Positions 9,860 to 19,848 are shown, counted from the stretch's first letter. The stretch is DNA of 64,000 nucleotides from Emticicia sp. C21 (GCF_003418935.1 NZ_QVMT01000001.1:660063-724062), one strand, 5' to 3'. The notes: generated by a model not told the origin, from the sequence alone. Made by a program: numbers and translations.

Positions 9860-12082
9860 ATGAAGTTTTCTTCTTACATTTTCATTGGATTATCGATGAT
9901 AGGCTTTGCCTCCTATGCGCAAAACCTGACTCCAAAGACAACACAACCCGTGTATCGTGATAAACCTTTCTTGCAGGATTATAGTATAAAATATTACCTG
10001 AAGTCAAATAATACCAAACTGATTGAGGTGGCCAGCGATAGAAATGGTTCTATCAAAATATTTTCGTCGGAAGGACTGCTACAACCTCATGATGGACAAT
10101 TCCTATATCCCGGCACTATCGTAGCTGATAAAACCTATCGTACTCTTGGCGACAAAAAAATACAAGGCTTAAGCAGCTACCAGAATCAGTTTGTATTGCT
10201 TGATAACAAAACAGTTTTAAGCAATGCCTGGGCAGGTAAATTACTCAGCAAACATGAACTAGGTAACGCCAGTCTCTTTGCAGGAGGCAAAGACTTTACC
10301 TTTCTTGTTTCAGATGGTAAGTCTCTGCAATTAATAAAAGATGTCACTACGCTTTGGAAAGGTTCTTTAAGTGGTGACGAAGTAGTGAGCATCCGCTATC
10401 AGGCTAATACAGATACTTTCTGGATTCTGGGCAAAAAGTCTTTATCCACCCTGGCAGGTTTAAAACTAACCAGAGTTTATGAAGGAACTGGCTTTACCTC
10501 TTTTGATACCAATGGTAAAAAGCTCATCATAGGTACGAATGACGGTATTATTACACTGGATGCTACTAAAAAGCAAATCAGCAGTAAAAACCAGAAATTG
10601 CCATCGACTGAAATCACCGATGTAAAAGCGATTGGAGATAAATTCTGGTTTGGCTCAACCAATGGCGCATTTGCCTTACGTACCGATGGCAAGTTTGATT
10701 ATTATAATGGCGAGCGCTGGCTACCGGGCAATATAGTAACTAATATTGCCGAAGGCCCTGAAAATTCGGTATTGATATTAACTACCGAAGGCCTGGGACA
10801 GATTTGCTTCAAAAAAATGACGCTACATGATAAAGCCATGTTCTACGATAAACAAGTGCGTAGCCGCCATATTCGCAATGGTTTCAATGCTTCCCTTAGC
10901 CGCATGGAAAGAGGTAATTTAAGTACAGGTTATTTGTCTGATTCTGATAATGATGGACTTTGGACATCAATGTATCTGGGAGGTGAGATATTCAGATATG
11001 CTGTTACTAAAGACCCCGAGGCGCTACAAAACTGTATTGAGTCATTGGATGCCATGGAACGTTTGTATACGGTAAATGGTATTCCCGGATTCCCGTCGCG
11101 CTCATTTGAAAGAAGAGGTTATATTGAACAATTGTCTGACCCGGAGCGTTGGCAACACTCACCCGAGGCCGAATGGGACTGGAAAGCAACCACCAGTAGC
11201 GATGAAGCCATCGGACATATTTTTGCTTTTGGTGCCATGGCCGAATTAATATCAGAGCCAACGATTAAAAAACGTGCGGTTGTTTTGATAGATACCTTAA
11301 TGAGCCATATCGTTAAGAACAATATGTATATGATTGACTATAACGGCAAGCCTACGCAATGGGGTCGTTGGAATCCTGAATATGTTAATTCTTTCCCGAT
11401 TAATGTGGGTGATAGAAAATTGAATTCGTCGAATATAGTAGCTATGCTACAAACAGCCTATCATTTCACTAAAAAGGAGAAATATAAGCAAAAGGCTTTT
11501 GAGTTGATGAAGAAACACGGCTACTATGAAAACCTGATGCGCCCGATGAGTGTTATTGGCAGAGCAGCAGACGATGCTGACGCACATGCCAAAAACATGT
11601 CAGACGGTTGGAATCACTCTGATGACGAAATGTATTTTGTAGGTTATTGGGGTTTGTATCGCTATGCCTTTAATGATACCCTGAAAGCCGCTTACAAAAG
11701 AGCTATTATTGACCACTGGGAAGCTGAACGCCCTGAAAAAGAAGGTGCATGGAATATCTTCACGGCATTGACAGGCACTAAAAACTTTGATTTAAATGAA
11801 GCTGCCTGGTATTTAAGAGAATACCCATTAGATTTAGTTGATTGGGTGATTGTGAACAGCAACCGCAAAGATATTGAGAAAATTGCGCCTAACTTCCGTA
11901 ATCAGACCATTAAAGAAGTTTTACCCCCTGACGAAAGCCCGATTCAACGTCATAATGGCAATACGTTCAACCTAGACCGTAAAGGTGGCAACGGCACTTC
12001 AGAGCATAGTGCCGGAGACATCTGGTTATTGCCTTATTGGCTCGGGAGATATCAAGGTGTGATTAGTGCACCAGAGAAGTAA
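9860..12082 (+). CDS. Exported propeller plus alpha/alpha-toroid protein (paralogue B)
   Basis: Predicted 740-aa exported protein. The start at 9860 is chosen because the ATG is followed directly by a good signal peptide (MKFSSYIFIGLSMIGFASYA, then Q) and lies clear of the preceding gene; upstream in-frame codons overlap that gene. The N-terminal half has degenerate propeller blades. The C-terminal half repeats the motifs of paralogue A in the same order: DSDNDG at 361-366, TSSDE, GKPTQW, PLDLVDW and WLLPYWLGRY. It has a type I signal rather than a lipobox, so the two paralogues may sit in different compartments. Enzymatic activity is not known; the conserved acidic residues suggest one. Confidence 0.72.
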   Translation: MKFSSYIFIGLSMIGFASYAQNLTPKTTQPVYRDKPFLQDYSIKYYLKSNNTKLIEVASDRNGSIKIFSSEGLLQPHDGQFLYPGTIVADKTYRTLGDKKIQGLSSYQNQFVLLDNKTVLSNAWAGKLLSKHELGNASLFAGGKDFTFLVSDGKSLQLIKDVTTLWKGSLSGDEVVSIRYQANTDTFWILGKKSLSTLAGLKLTRVYEGTGFTSFDTNGKKLIIGTNDGIITLDATKKQISSKNQKLPSTEITDVKAIGDKFWFGSTNGAFALRTDGKFDYYNGERWLPGNIVTNIAEGPENSVLILTTEGLGQICFKKMTLHDKAMFYDKQVRSRHIRNGFNASLSRMERGNLSTGYLSDSDNDGLWTSMYLGGEIFRYAVTKDPEALQNCIESLDAMERLYTVNGIPGFPSRSFERRGYIEQLSDPERWQHSPEAEWDWKATTSSDEAIGHIFAFGAMAELISEPTIKKRAVVLIDTLMSHIVKNNMYMIDYNGKPTQWGRWNPEYVNSFPINVGDRKLNSSNIVAMLQTAYHFTKKEKYKQKAFELMKKHGYYENLMRPMSVIGRAADDADAHAKNMSDGWNHSDDEMYFVGYWGLYRYAFNDTLKAAYKRAIIDHWEAERPEKEGAWNIFTALTGTKNFDLNEAAWYLREYPLDLVDWVIVNSNRKDIEKIAPNFRNQTIKEVLPPDESPIQRHNGNTFNLDRKGGNGTSEHSAGDIWLLPYWLGRYQGVISAPEK

Positions 12083-12107
12083 TTGCAGAAAATTTCAATA
12101 GCGACCT

Positions 12108-13460
12108 ATGAAATATTTACTTTTGGCCTTTATTTTTTCACTATCAGCTTGCAGCACTACTATGAAGTATATGACCGAGAAACAAATAACCGATGATGCC
12201 ACCTATCAGCATGATTTAGATCAGAATGATAATTTCTCACCAGATAATCAATGGTTAGTGTATGATACAAGAACAGATGATGGAGGCATTGCGGAATCTG
12301 GCCGTATTGAAAAAGTAAATATTTCAACAGGCGAAAAGAAAATTATTTACGAAATCCCAAACAATCAGCTTTGGGGGCCGGGAGCTGGAGCGGTTAGCTA
12401 CTCCCCTCTTGAGAACGCAGTAGTTTTTATTCATGGTTTGCCAAGCATTACTAAAGAAAATCCTTATCAACAATGGCGACGCACAGGGGTAATTATTGAT
12501 GAAAATATTGCTGGCAAGCGCATCTTTATGGATGCCCGTGATATTACCTCACCTTATACCAAAGGGGCTTTAAGAGGTGGTACGCACCGTCACGAATGGA
12601 GCGGTGATGGTCAATGGATTGGCTATACCTACAACGATGCTGTGATGAAAGCTTTAGAAGACTCAACGGGCGAAAAACACAATCTCCGTACTATTGGTGT
12701 ATCAAAAAAAATCAATCCGGTAGTAGTAGAGAAAGATGCACACGGCGAAAATATTTCGGGTGAATGGTATAGTGCGCTGGTAGTAAAAGTAACACCGAAT
12801 CCTACACCCGGTTCAGATGAAATCAGCCATGCGGCGGGTGATAGTTGGGTAGGCACAAAAGGATACGCAAAACCTGATGGAAACAGACAAATCGCAAGGG
12901 CCTTTATCGGAATTGTAAAAGACAAAAACGGTAAAAATGTGGATGAGGTTTTTATTGTAGATATACCAGAGGCCATTGATGTACCCGGTGAATCCGGGCC
13001 ATTAGAGGGCACCGCTACTACAATGCCTATGCCCCCCAAGAATACCATTCAACGACGCCTTACGCATACTGCCGATACAAACCAACCTGGTTGTGTAGGT
13101 ATAGTCAGAAGCTCTCCTGATGGACAATCAATAGCGTTTTTAGCTAAAGACGATAAGGGTAATTTACAAATATTTACGATTAGCCCTGAGGGTAGGAATC
13201 TGACGCAACTTACTTTTCACCCAAGCAAAGTGGATGGATTTTTTCGATGGCACCCATCTGGCAAAACCATTTATTATGTCTGGAATGGTAGTATCGTAAG
13301 TTGTGAAACGGGCGATGAAGGTTTTGAAAAGCGCCACAAAGTCTTAACAGAGTCTACCGTTCCATCGCCAACGAATTTAGTGATTTCACACGATGGGAAA
13401 ACGATTGCTTTTAATCGACTGATAGGTAAAGCCAAGCAGATATTTATCGGAAAGCTCTGA
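12108..13460 (+). CDS. YidR-like lipoprotein (DUF3748, TolB-type propeller)
   Basis: Predicted 450-aa lipoprotein resembling the DUF3748/YidR family. The signal ends in a clear lipobox LSAC at about residues 12-15. The body has TolB-like blades, for example FSPDNQWLVYDTR, SSPDGQSIAFLAKDDKGNLQIF and FRWHPSGKTIYYVW. No catalytic motif is visible; the family's biochemical role is unknown to me. It is the last gene of the glycan operon (25 bases after paralogue B), and its 3' end overlaps the convergent AsmA-like gene by 17 bases. Confidence 0.75.
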   Translation: MKYLLLAFIFSLSACSTTMKYMTEKQITDDATYQHDLDQNDNFSPDNQWLVYDTRTDDGGIAESGRIEKVNISTGEKKIIYEIPNNQLWGPGAGAVSYSPLENAVVFIHGLPSITKENPYQQWRRTGVIIDENIAGKRIFMDARDITSPYTKGALRGGTHRHEWSGDGQWIGYTYNDAVMKALEDSTGEKHNLRTIGVSKKINPVVVEKDAHGENISGEWYSALVVKVTPNPTPGSDEISHAAGDSWVGTKGYAKPDGNRQIARAFIGIVKDKNGKNVDEVFIVDIPEAIDVPGESGPLEGTATTMPMPPKNTIQRRLTHTADTNQPGCVGIVRSSPDGQSIAFLAKDDKGNLQIFTISPEGRNLTQLTFHPSKVDGFFRWHPSGKTIYYVWNGSIVSCETGDEGFEKRHKVLTESTVPSPTNLVISHDGKTIAFNRLIGKAKQIFIGKL

Positions 13461-15906
13461 AAGGTATCTTTCGGGCTTTCTTTTTCATCACGTACTTAAT
13501 ATTTACTTTCCCGTTTTCATCTACGGCTCTCAAAAAGATATTTGAGCCAATACTATCCGGGTCATAGTCTCTGAACTGGTAGGTAGAATCCCTTTTACGC
13601 AGATTACTCAAAGGAATCTGGATATTCAGGTCGGTTTTATCACCTAAGCTATAAATGCCATCTACAAAGAAAGTCATCACATTACTTTCTATCTGCATTT
13701 TTTTCACTTCTACCTCTTTTCCTTTAATCACAAAGTCATGCACGATAGGTGCAAATTGCACATGTTCTAACGGACGCTTTCTGAAAATCAGTTTTTTCAT
13801 TTTCAGCAAAGGATCAAAATCAATAATTTCTGCCTCTCTTAAATCGACAGTTAAGGTTCCATCAACGGAGTTCTGAATTAAAGAAACATCGTTTTTCAAT
13901 TCAGCACTGAACTTAAAAGTGCTGCTGAGTTTGCCCTGAATATTTCGGTCAGTCATAGTATATTGACCAAAATTATTGAAAGAAGAAAAAACAGATTTTA
14001 CATCAGTATTTGTCAACTTAGCATCCACATTCAACTGAACAGGTCTACCCGAACGTAACTGATTCACATCGCCGGATACCTGAAATGTACCACCAAAAGC
14101 ATTCATAGAAAAATTACGCAAATGAATCTTATCTGTGCTCAAAGTCATTCTTCCCTTAAGATTCTGAGCAGTCAGGCGATTATATCTGAATCGTTTGGCT
14201 TCCAATGTGGCATCTACCTCAATATTATCAATGGCCTTATCTAATAGGGCCGATAAGGTAAACTTAGAATTGCCACTCCGTTTAGGTCGGGAATGATCAA
14301 GATTCAACAATACTTTTAACCAATTCAATTGCCAGTCCGGTATTTTGATATTAACCAATGCTTTGAGCGGACTATTTTCCAGATAGAGATAAGGAAATAC
14401 TCCGGTAATGCGCCCATTAACGTAGAGGTTATTCTGTCCGTCAAATATCTGAATATTAGGTATTCTTACCTCTTCGCCTGTAAAAGCTATATCTCCCCTA
14501 ATCTGCTCAATGGTCACTTTCTGGGGTAAGTAGCTAATTGCCAAATCGTTTAAGGAAACGCTTCCATACAGCAACCCATTGAGTTTTTTAGTTTCTTTGT
14601 TAAAGAATGATTTGATATTACCCTTATAGGTAAGTTTCATTTGCGCATTACCTTTTCTCACCTTATAGCGTTCGGGATCAAGTAAGTCATTCAAAGAGGA
14701 TGGGCTAGCATCTAAAGTACAATCAATATCTGCTAATGCCTGCTCTAAATCGTTGACGACTATTTTCCCATGTATCGGAATCGTTTCAAACAATCCTCTC
14801 ACATTGTTACCTGTAATTCTTGTATTAGCATCTTCTGCAGGTTTAGTGCTATCAGCATGGTTAGTAAAAGTACCTTGGGTGCTTAGCTCTTTCAGCAATC
14901 CTACCGGAAGCCGGTATTCAAAATCACGGGCATCGAAATTAATGTCTATTTTCGGGATTCGCTCACCTAGTTTTCCGTTAAGATGAACTTCTGCACTGAC
15001 AAGCGGATCTATTTTAATACGGTCTAATGTATTCGAAAGATGTTCTGTCAATAATTTTCTGGCATTGGCTAAGCGGAGTTCTTTTGTTTTAAAATTTAAA
15101 CGGATAACTCTATCTTCGTGACTAAAATCGAACTCCCCTGATAGCTGTATTCTATCTTTAGTAGCTGATTCAATTTCAGAAGGAGCAATAACCAATTTCT
15201 TCTCTTTTTCTTTATAAAGTGTAGATAAACGAAGTTCCACTTCCTGATTGGTCAGAAAACCTCCCTTATCTGGATTAAAAATTAACCCTTTAAAAAATAC
15301 ACTTCCTTTCGAATCCATATTCCAGACTTCATCTTCATACGCTACTTTGCTGATAAACTGATGAAAATCTGCACCATAAAACTTCTCTTTTAACGAATCG
15401 GCATAATACACCTGAAAATCGGTAAAAGATACCTCTTCTAAATCTCTAAGGGTACCAGTATCTGTCTTTTTTGTACTTGTAGCAGAATCTTTTTTAGCGG
15501 GAGAGAAAATAGAAAGATTTGTAAAACCGTCTTTTCGCTTGAAGATATTCAGTTTGCCATTAGCAAATTTCATACTATGTATCAGCACCTTGCCTCTGAA
15601 TAAAGACTGTGTTTCTAATGTAACATTAATTGAGGCGGCATCAACCAGATAAGTTTTATGCTGATTAAAGTATTTATCTTTGAGTTTTACTCCCATTAAT
15701 GAGAAAGTGAATCCGACACCATTCTGAAAGGGAGTAAATTTAAAATCTCTTACTTCAAGTGTCCCGTCAATCTTTTCATTTATGAGGTCTTTTAACCGTA
15801 TAAAAAGACTTCCCTGATTATAATATACCCAAAACCCCACCCCAGCCAAGAGCAAAATAAAGCTTCCCGAAATAATAAGAACTACTTTAAGGATTTTGGA
15901 TGTCAT
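13444..15906 (-). CDS. AsmA-like inner-membrane protein
   Basis: Predicted 820-aa protein of the AsmA/DUF748 group, which spans the periplasm and is linked in other bacteria to phospholipid transport to the outer membrane. The start at 15906 gives MTSKILKVVLIISGS with the usual single N-terminal membrane anchor; an in-frame upstream codon at 15957 adds 17 charged residues and looks unlikely. Long beta-rich stretches follow, and the C-terminal AsmA_2-type region includes LNALAI-like repeats and DLREAEIIDFDPLLKMKKL. It converges on the YidR-like gene and overlaps it by 17 bases. It stands alone with no obvious operon partner. Confidence 0.8.
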   Translation of the reverse strand: MTSKILKVVLIISGSFILLLAGVGFWVYYNQGSLFIRLKDLINEKIDGTLEVRDFKFTPFQNGVGFTFSLMGVKLKDKYFNQHKTYLVDAASINVTLETQSLFRGKVLIHSMKFANGKLNIFKRKDGFTNLSIFSPAKKDSATSTKKTDTGTLRDLEEVSFTDFQVYYADSLKEKFYGADFHQFISKVAYEDEVWNMDSKGSVFFKGLIFNPDKGGFLTNQEVELRLSTLYKEKEKKLVIAPSEIESATKDRIQLSGEFDFSHEDRVIRLNFKTKELRLANARKLLTEHLSNTLDRIKIDPLVSAEVHLNGKLGERIPKIDINFDARDFEYRLPVGLLKELSTQGTFTNHADSTKPAEDANTRITGNNVRGLFETIPIHGKIVVNDLEQALADIDCTLDASPSSLNDLLDPERYKVRKGNAQMKLTYKGNIKSFFNKETKKLNGLLYGSVSLNDLAISYLPQKVTIEQIRGDIAFTGEEVRIPNIQIFDGQNNLYVNGRITGVFPYLYLENSPLKALVNIKIPDWQLNWLKVLLNLDHSRPKRSGNSKFTLSALLDKAIDNIEVDATLEAKRFRYNRLTAQNLKGRMTLSTDKIHLRNFSMNAFGGTFQVSGDVNQLRSGRPVQLNVDAKLTNTDVKSVFSSFNNFGQYTMTDRNIQGKLSSTFKFSAELKNDVSLIQNSVDGTLTVDLREAEIIDFDPLLKMKKLIFRKRPLEHVQFAPIVHDFVIKGKEVEVKKMQIESNVMTFFVDGIYSLGDKTDLNIQIPLSNLRKRDSTYQFRDYDPDSIGSNIFLRAVDENGKVNIKYVMKKKARKIPFRAFR

Positions 15907-16133
15907 AATAGGATTTTTTATAGTGTGTGAATTTGAGCGATTCACAGGCAAAAGCACGTTTGACTTTTCGAATTTACTCAGAAAACTTTTCTAATCAGTA
16001 TTAAATCATCATTTTTAATTAAAAACTAATTTGAAATTTAAGTATTATTAAACGATTCCTTTAAACGTTTTTACCTGCCTTTATTTCAAGACAGCTCTCA
16101 TGGTGCAATCCCCTATTCTATATAACTAAAAAA

Positions 16134-17144
16134 TTATGCCAGCGGTTTTAAATCAAAGGCTTCTGCTAATAATTCAAACGAACGTTTGCGATTTACTGAG
16201 TTATTAGCCATTGTAGATACTATGACTTCATCCACACCAAAATCGTTGGCAAGTGCCAATAATTTTTCTTTTACTTCCTCTTTTGTACCAGATATGACTC
16301 TACCTCTGTTGCGATTGATACGCTCCTGTTCAGCCAACGAAAACTGGTATTTCTGTATAAAGGCATCATCACCAAAGTTATCAAATTTACCTTGCTCAAA
16401 TTGTACCAGAACATAGTCTAAAAACTTCCTCATTTTTCGGGCTTCTTCCTCAGTTTCAGCACATAGAACCGAGATTGACATCAATGCATGGGGTTTTGAG
16501 AATTGAGATGATGGTTCAAAATTCTTGCGGTAAGTTTCTACAATATCCGGCTGGGCAAATCCATTAATAAATCGGGCAATGGCCAGCCCCATACCAAACT
16601 GCGCGGCAATTTTACTACTGCCACCACTCGAACTCAATATCCATTGCGTAGGCATAGTTGGCGCTTGCGGAACAGCTAGAATCGGTCCATATTTGGTAGC
16701 AGCTGTATCTCTGAAAAAGTGTTGCAGGTATTCTAATTGTTGCAGATAACTCTCTTCATTGAAATCGTTAGACGGATTCAGCAAAGCAGCTGTGATTCTA
16801 TCTCCGCCCGGTGCCCTGCCCATGCCTAAATCAATCCGTCCGGGAAAGAGTGTTTCCAGCATTCTGAAATTCTCAGCTACTTTTAAAGCGCTATGGTTAG
16901 GCAGCATTATCCCACCTGAACCAATGCGGATGTGCTTGGTTTCATCGGCTAGTTTAACCATCAATACTTCCGGTGTTGAACCTGCAATAAAGGTGGAATT
17001 ATGATGTTCGGATACCCAGAAACGGCCATACCCTAATTTTTCGGCTAATTTTACTGTAGCAATTGTTTCCTCTACAGCCTGTATAGCTGTTTTCCCTTGT
17101 GTGACTATCGATTGGTCTAATACTCCTAATTTCAGTTTACTCAT
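16134..17144 (-). CDS. Luciferase-like (LLM class) flavin-dependent oxidoreductase
   Basis: Predicted 336-aa cytoplasmic flavin-dependent monooxygenase of the bacterial-luciferase superfamily. Family signatures include RFWVSEHHNSTFIAGSTPEVL near the N-terminus, the conserved RIGSGGIMLPNHSALKVAENF block and LGMGRAPGGDR. The protein has the typical 330-340 aa length and no signal peptide. It fits the YhbW/MsnO8-like subgroup found widely in bacteria; its substrate cannot be read from sequence. The gene is separated from the upstream aldolase gene by a strong terminator, so it is probably transcribed on its own. Confidence 0.9.
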   Translation of the reverse strand: MSKLKLGVLDQSIVTQGKTAIQAVEETIATVKLAEKLGYGRFWVSEHHNSTFIAGSTPEVLMVKLADETKHIRIGSGGIMLPNHSALKVAENFRMLETLFPGRIDLGMGRAPGGDRITAALLNPSNDFNEESYLQQLEYLQHFFRDTAATKYGPILAVPQAPTMPTQWILSSSGGSSKIAAQFGMGLAIARFINGFAQPDIVETYRKNFEPSSQFSKPHALMSISVLCAETEEEARKMRKFLDYVLVQFEQGKFDNFGDDAFIQKYQFSLAEQERINRNRGRVISGTKEEVKEKLLALANDFGVDEVIVSTMANNSVNRKRSFELLAEAFDLKPLA

Positions 17145-17227
17145 TTTTCATTCGGTCTTTTGCTTACTAACACAAATTAATTCCAATTCGTTACCTGAAG
17201 TTACTATACAAAAATATACCAATAAAA

Positions 17228-17255
17228 AATCTCCGGCACTTTGGTACCGGAGATT
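17228..17255 (-). terminator. Rho-independent terminator of the aldolase-symporter operon
   Basis: On the - strand, AATCTCCGG and CCGGAGATT form a 9-bp perfect stem around a 10-nt loop, followed by a T run. It lies 48 bases beyond the stop of the DapA-type gene. Confidence 0.85.
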
Positions 17256-17302
17256 ATGCTAAGAAACAAAACGTATTAAAAAAGAGGTAGGTAATCCAAA
17301 TA

Positions 17303-18262
17303 TTAAGAAACTAAAGCTGCAGATTGTTGATAAACAGGTTTAATTCCTAGTTCATCATGCAGATTATCTATGGTAACCAAAAGCTCATCCATTCTCACTT
17401 TCAAATCATCCGTCAATGGCTCAACTTGTCTGCGGGTATAGGTTGAAATCGGGAAGCCTCTTTTCATCAGGCTATACTTGGCAATGGTTGGATAAGCAGA
17501 GTGGACTATTTCCATAGAGTCATTGAAAAACTGCTGTACTTTTTGTGATTCAGCAGAATTATCATTGAAATGCTCACAAATCCATACAATCAATTCAGGA
17601 TAAATATTGCCTTGTATACATGATAAACCTGCTGCACCTGCTTTCAAAGACGAAGTGGCATTTACCATATAGGCATCATATAATCCAAAATTATAGCCTT
17701 GTGCTACTGCCAGTCTGCGTTCTACTTCAGCGGCATCCAGACAAGTATCTTTATGATAAATCAGGCGTTTAGATGGCAATAATTTCGCTAAAGTATCATA
17801 ATTGATTAAACGCTTATAAGGAACCGGGCACTCATAAAAACCTAAAGGAATATTGGGTGTCAGATGCATGAGTTCTTCCATTCGCTCAACAAATAAATCA
17901 TCCGACTCGTCAGCTTTTGCAATCTGGCTTGTAATCACGATGACAGCTTGAACGCCTGTGTCATAAATTCTTTTCACAAAATCTGCCTGTTGGGCTATCG
18001 TTCCGCCCAAGGTACCTGTAGATACTACTGGAATATGTCCTGCTGCCTGGTCAACTACCTGTTTGGTGATAGTCAGACGCTCTTCGTTAGTTAATTCATA
18101 CATTTCGCTCGACAGACAGTTGGCAAACAATCCGGCTGAGCCTGCCTGCATATAATAGTCTGTCAGAACCGAAAGTCCTGCATGATCAATTGCTCCTGAC
18201 TCTGTAAAGGGCGTGAGCATAACAGGAATAAAGCCTTGTGGTAGTGAATTGGTGGAAGCCAT
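17303..18262 (-). CDS. Dihydrodipicolinate synthase/N-acetylneuraminate lyase family aldolase
   Basis: Predicted 319-aa TIM-barrel class I aldolase. The Schiff-base lysine is K171 in LIYHKDTC and the partner tyrosine is Y143 in GFYECP, both at family positions. The usual GTTGE/GSTGE substrate loop is replaced by NCLSSEM at 48-54, so the enzyme is probably neither DapA nor a standard sialate lyase. The stop codon of the symporter gene lies 32 bases upstream, making a two-gene catabolic operon for an acid sugar or related compound. With the sialidase-like gene nearby, sialic acid or another 2-keto-3-deoxy acid is a reasonable but unproven substrate. Confidence 0.85.
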   Translation of the reverse strand: MASTNSLPQGFIPVMLTPFTESGAIDHAGLSVLTDYYMQAGSAGLFANCLSSEMYELTNEERLTITKQVVDQAAGHIPVVSTGTLGGTIAQQADFVKRIYDTGVQAVIVITSQIAKADESDDLFVERMEELMHLTPNIPLGFYECPVPYKRLINYDTLAKLLPSKRLIYHKDTCLDAAEVERRLAVAQGYNFGLYDAYMVNATSSLKAGAAGLSCIQGNIYPELIVWICEHFNDNSAESQKVQQFFNDSMEIVHSAYPTIAKYSLMKRGFPISTYTRRQVEPLTDDLKVRMDELLVTIDNLHDELGIKPVYQQSAALVS

Positions 18263-18294
18263 AATCTTATCTTTTCAAAAAATTGGAGGGGATC

Positions 18295-19848
18295 TTACTT
18301 TGTTTTCAATCTGGTTATCAGTACTCCTGTGAGAAAGATACTCAGGGTACCTATTACCATAATCATATTCTGATGGAAAGGGCTACGTAAAGCCGCAAAT
18401 TCATCTGGTATTTGTTTCGAGAAGGTCATCCAGCAGATAACCAGTACGCCTATGATTGTTGCGATGATCGCTTCAGCATTCTTTGCTTTTTTAACAATCA
18501 TACCTAAAAGGAATAAGCCTAACATACCTCCTGCAAAAATACCTGAGAGCATCCACCAGATGTCTAATACACTCTTGACTCCAATCATGGCTACGCCGGT
18601 AAGCATACCTAATACGCCAAACATAGTGGTAGCAATGTATAAAAGTCTTAATGATTGTTTAGCCGTTAAATCCGGTTTGATATAACGTTGGTAGATATCT
18701 ACCGAGAAAACCGTAGCAGAAGCATTCATACCAGAACTAATGGTACTCATAGCCGCCGACATAATAGCTGCTATAATTAACCCCAACAAACCAGCCGGAA
18801 TTTTATTTACCATAAAATGCGGCATGACTTTATCGCCAATATCGGCGGCACTTAAAGTTGAGGCTAATTGGCCAATAGCATCGCTACTACCGCCTGGCAG
18901 GCGTTCGGTAGCTACCTGCATCCTTACCTGGTTCAGTAAATCAGGATTGCTTTGGTAATAAGCATAGAGGCATGAGCCAATGACAAAAAACATTAACGAA
19001 ACTGGCAGATACAAATACACACATAGCCATATTGAACGGGTGGCTTCCTTGACAGAGGTAGTAGTATGGTACCTCTGCACGTAATTCTGGTCCATACCGA
19101 AATTATTAAGGTTCATAAAGAAACCATATAATAACACTACCCAGAATGTGGATTGAGTAAAGTCGGGAATAAGGCTGCCCAGGCTGAATTTATCATCTGC
19201 CTGACCGATTTCTATAATACGACTGACGCCTCCGGGCATTCCCTGAACGACCAGCACCAGTATAATTAATGCACCAAGAGTTTTAACCACCCCTTGTACT
19301 ACTTCCGTCCAGATGACGGCCTCCATGCCACCCATTACGGTATATATAATAATACATACACCAACTACAATCATAACACTTTCCATCGAATAGCCTGTAA
19401 GAGCCTGTAAGCTCAAAGCGATACCGAAGAAAATTGACCCCATACGAGCCAGCTGCGTGAGCAGAAAACACACTACGGCATAGGTTCTTGCCCAAGGCCC
19501 GAAACGATGCTCCAGATGGGTATAGGCCGATACCTCTCCGGTATTCCGGTAGAACGGCACGAAATAACGAGACGCCACCCACGCTGCAATGGGCATTGAC
19601 AAGCTAAACACAAATGAATTCCAGTTACTCCCAAAAGCTTTCCCTGGCACTCCCAGAAAGGTATTACTGCTCAAAAAAGTGGCATAAATTGATATACCAA
19701 TGGCCCAACCTGGAATCTTACCAGATGCGGTGGTAAACTGGTCAGCGTTTTTGTTCTTTCTTGAGAAATAAACTCCTATGATAATCATTCCGGCCAGATA
19801 GGCAAAAATGATGGCTAAGTCAATAACCGGGAGCGATCTTAAATTCAT
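18295..19848 (-). CDS. Sodium:solute symporter (SSS family)
   Basis: Predicted 517-aa inner-membrane transporter with about 13 hydrophobic segments. SSS family features include the N-terminal IDLAIIFAYLAGMIIIGVYFSRKNKNADQF, the TFLGVPG motif in an early helix, and SAAMSTISSGMNASATVFSVDIYQRY in a later helix, matching the second sodium-site region. It is first in a two-gene operon with the aldolase, so it probably imports that enzyme's substrate; NanT-like sialate uptake is one possibility. The promoter region to its right carries the palindromic element at 19911-20025 and is shared with the divergent AraC gene. Confidence 0.9.
   Translation of the reverse strand: MNLRSLPVIDLAIIFAYLAGMIIIGVYFSRKNKNADQFTTASGKIPGWAIGISIYATFLSSNTFLGVPGKAFGSNWNSFVFSLSMPIAAWVASRYFVPFYRNTGEVSAYTHLEHRFGPWARTYAVVCFLLTQLARMGSIFFGIALSLQALTGYSMESVMIVVGVCIIIYTVMGGMEAVIWTEVVQGVVKTLGALIILVLVVQGMPGGVSRIIEIGQADDKFSLGSLIPDFTQSTFWVVLLYGFFMNLNNFGMDQNYVQRYHTTTSVKEATRSIWLCVYLYLPVSLMFFVIGSCLYAYYQSNPDLLNQVRMQVATERLPGGSSDAIGQLASTLSAADIGDKVMPHFMVNKIPAGLLGLIIAAIMSAAMSTISSGMNASATVFSVDIYQRYIKPDLTAKQSLRLLYIATTMFGVLGMLTGVAMIGVKSVLDIWWMLSGIFAGGMLGLFLLGMIVKKAKNAEAIIATIIGVLVICWMTFSKQIPDEFAALRSPFHQNMIMVIGTLSIFLTGVLITRLKTK

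Noticed and set aside
12629-13048. 139-codon - strand frame inside the YidR-like gene
   Set aside because: Antisense to a gene with lipobox and propeller blades; no start signal or family.
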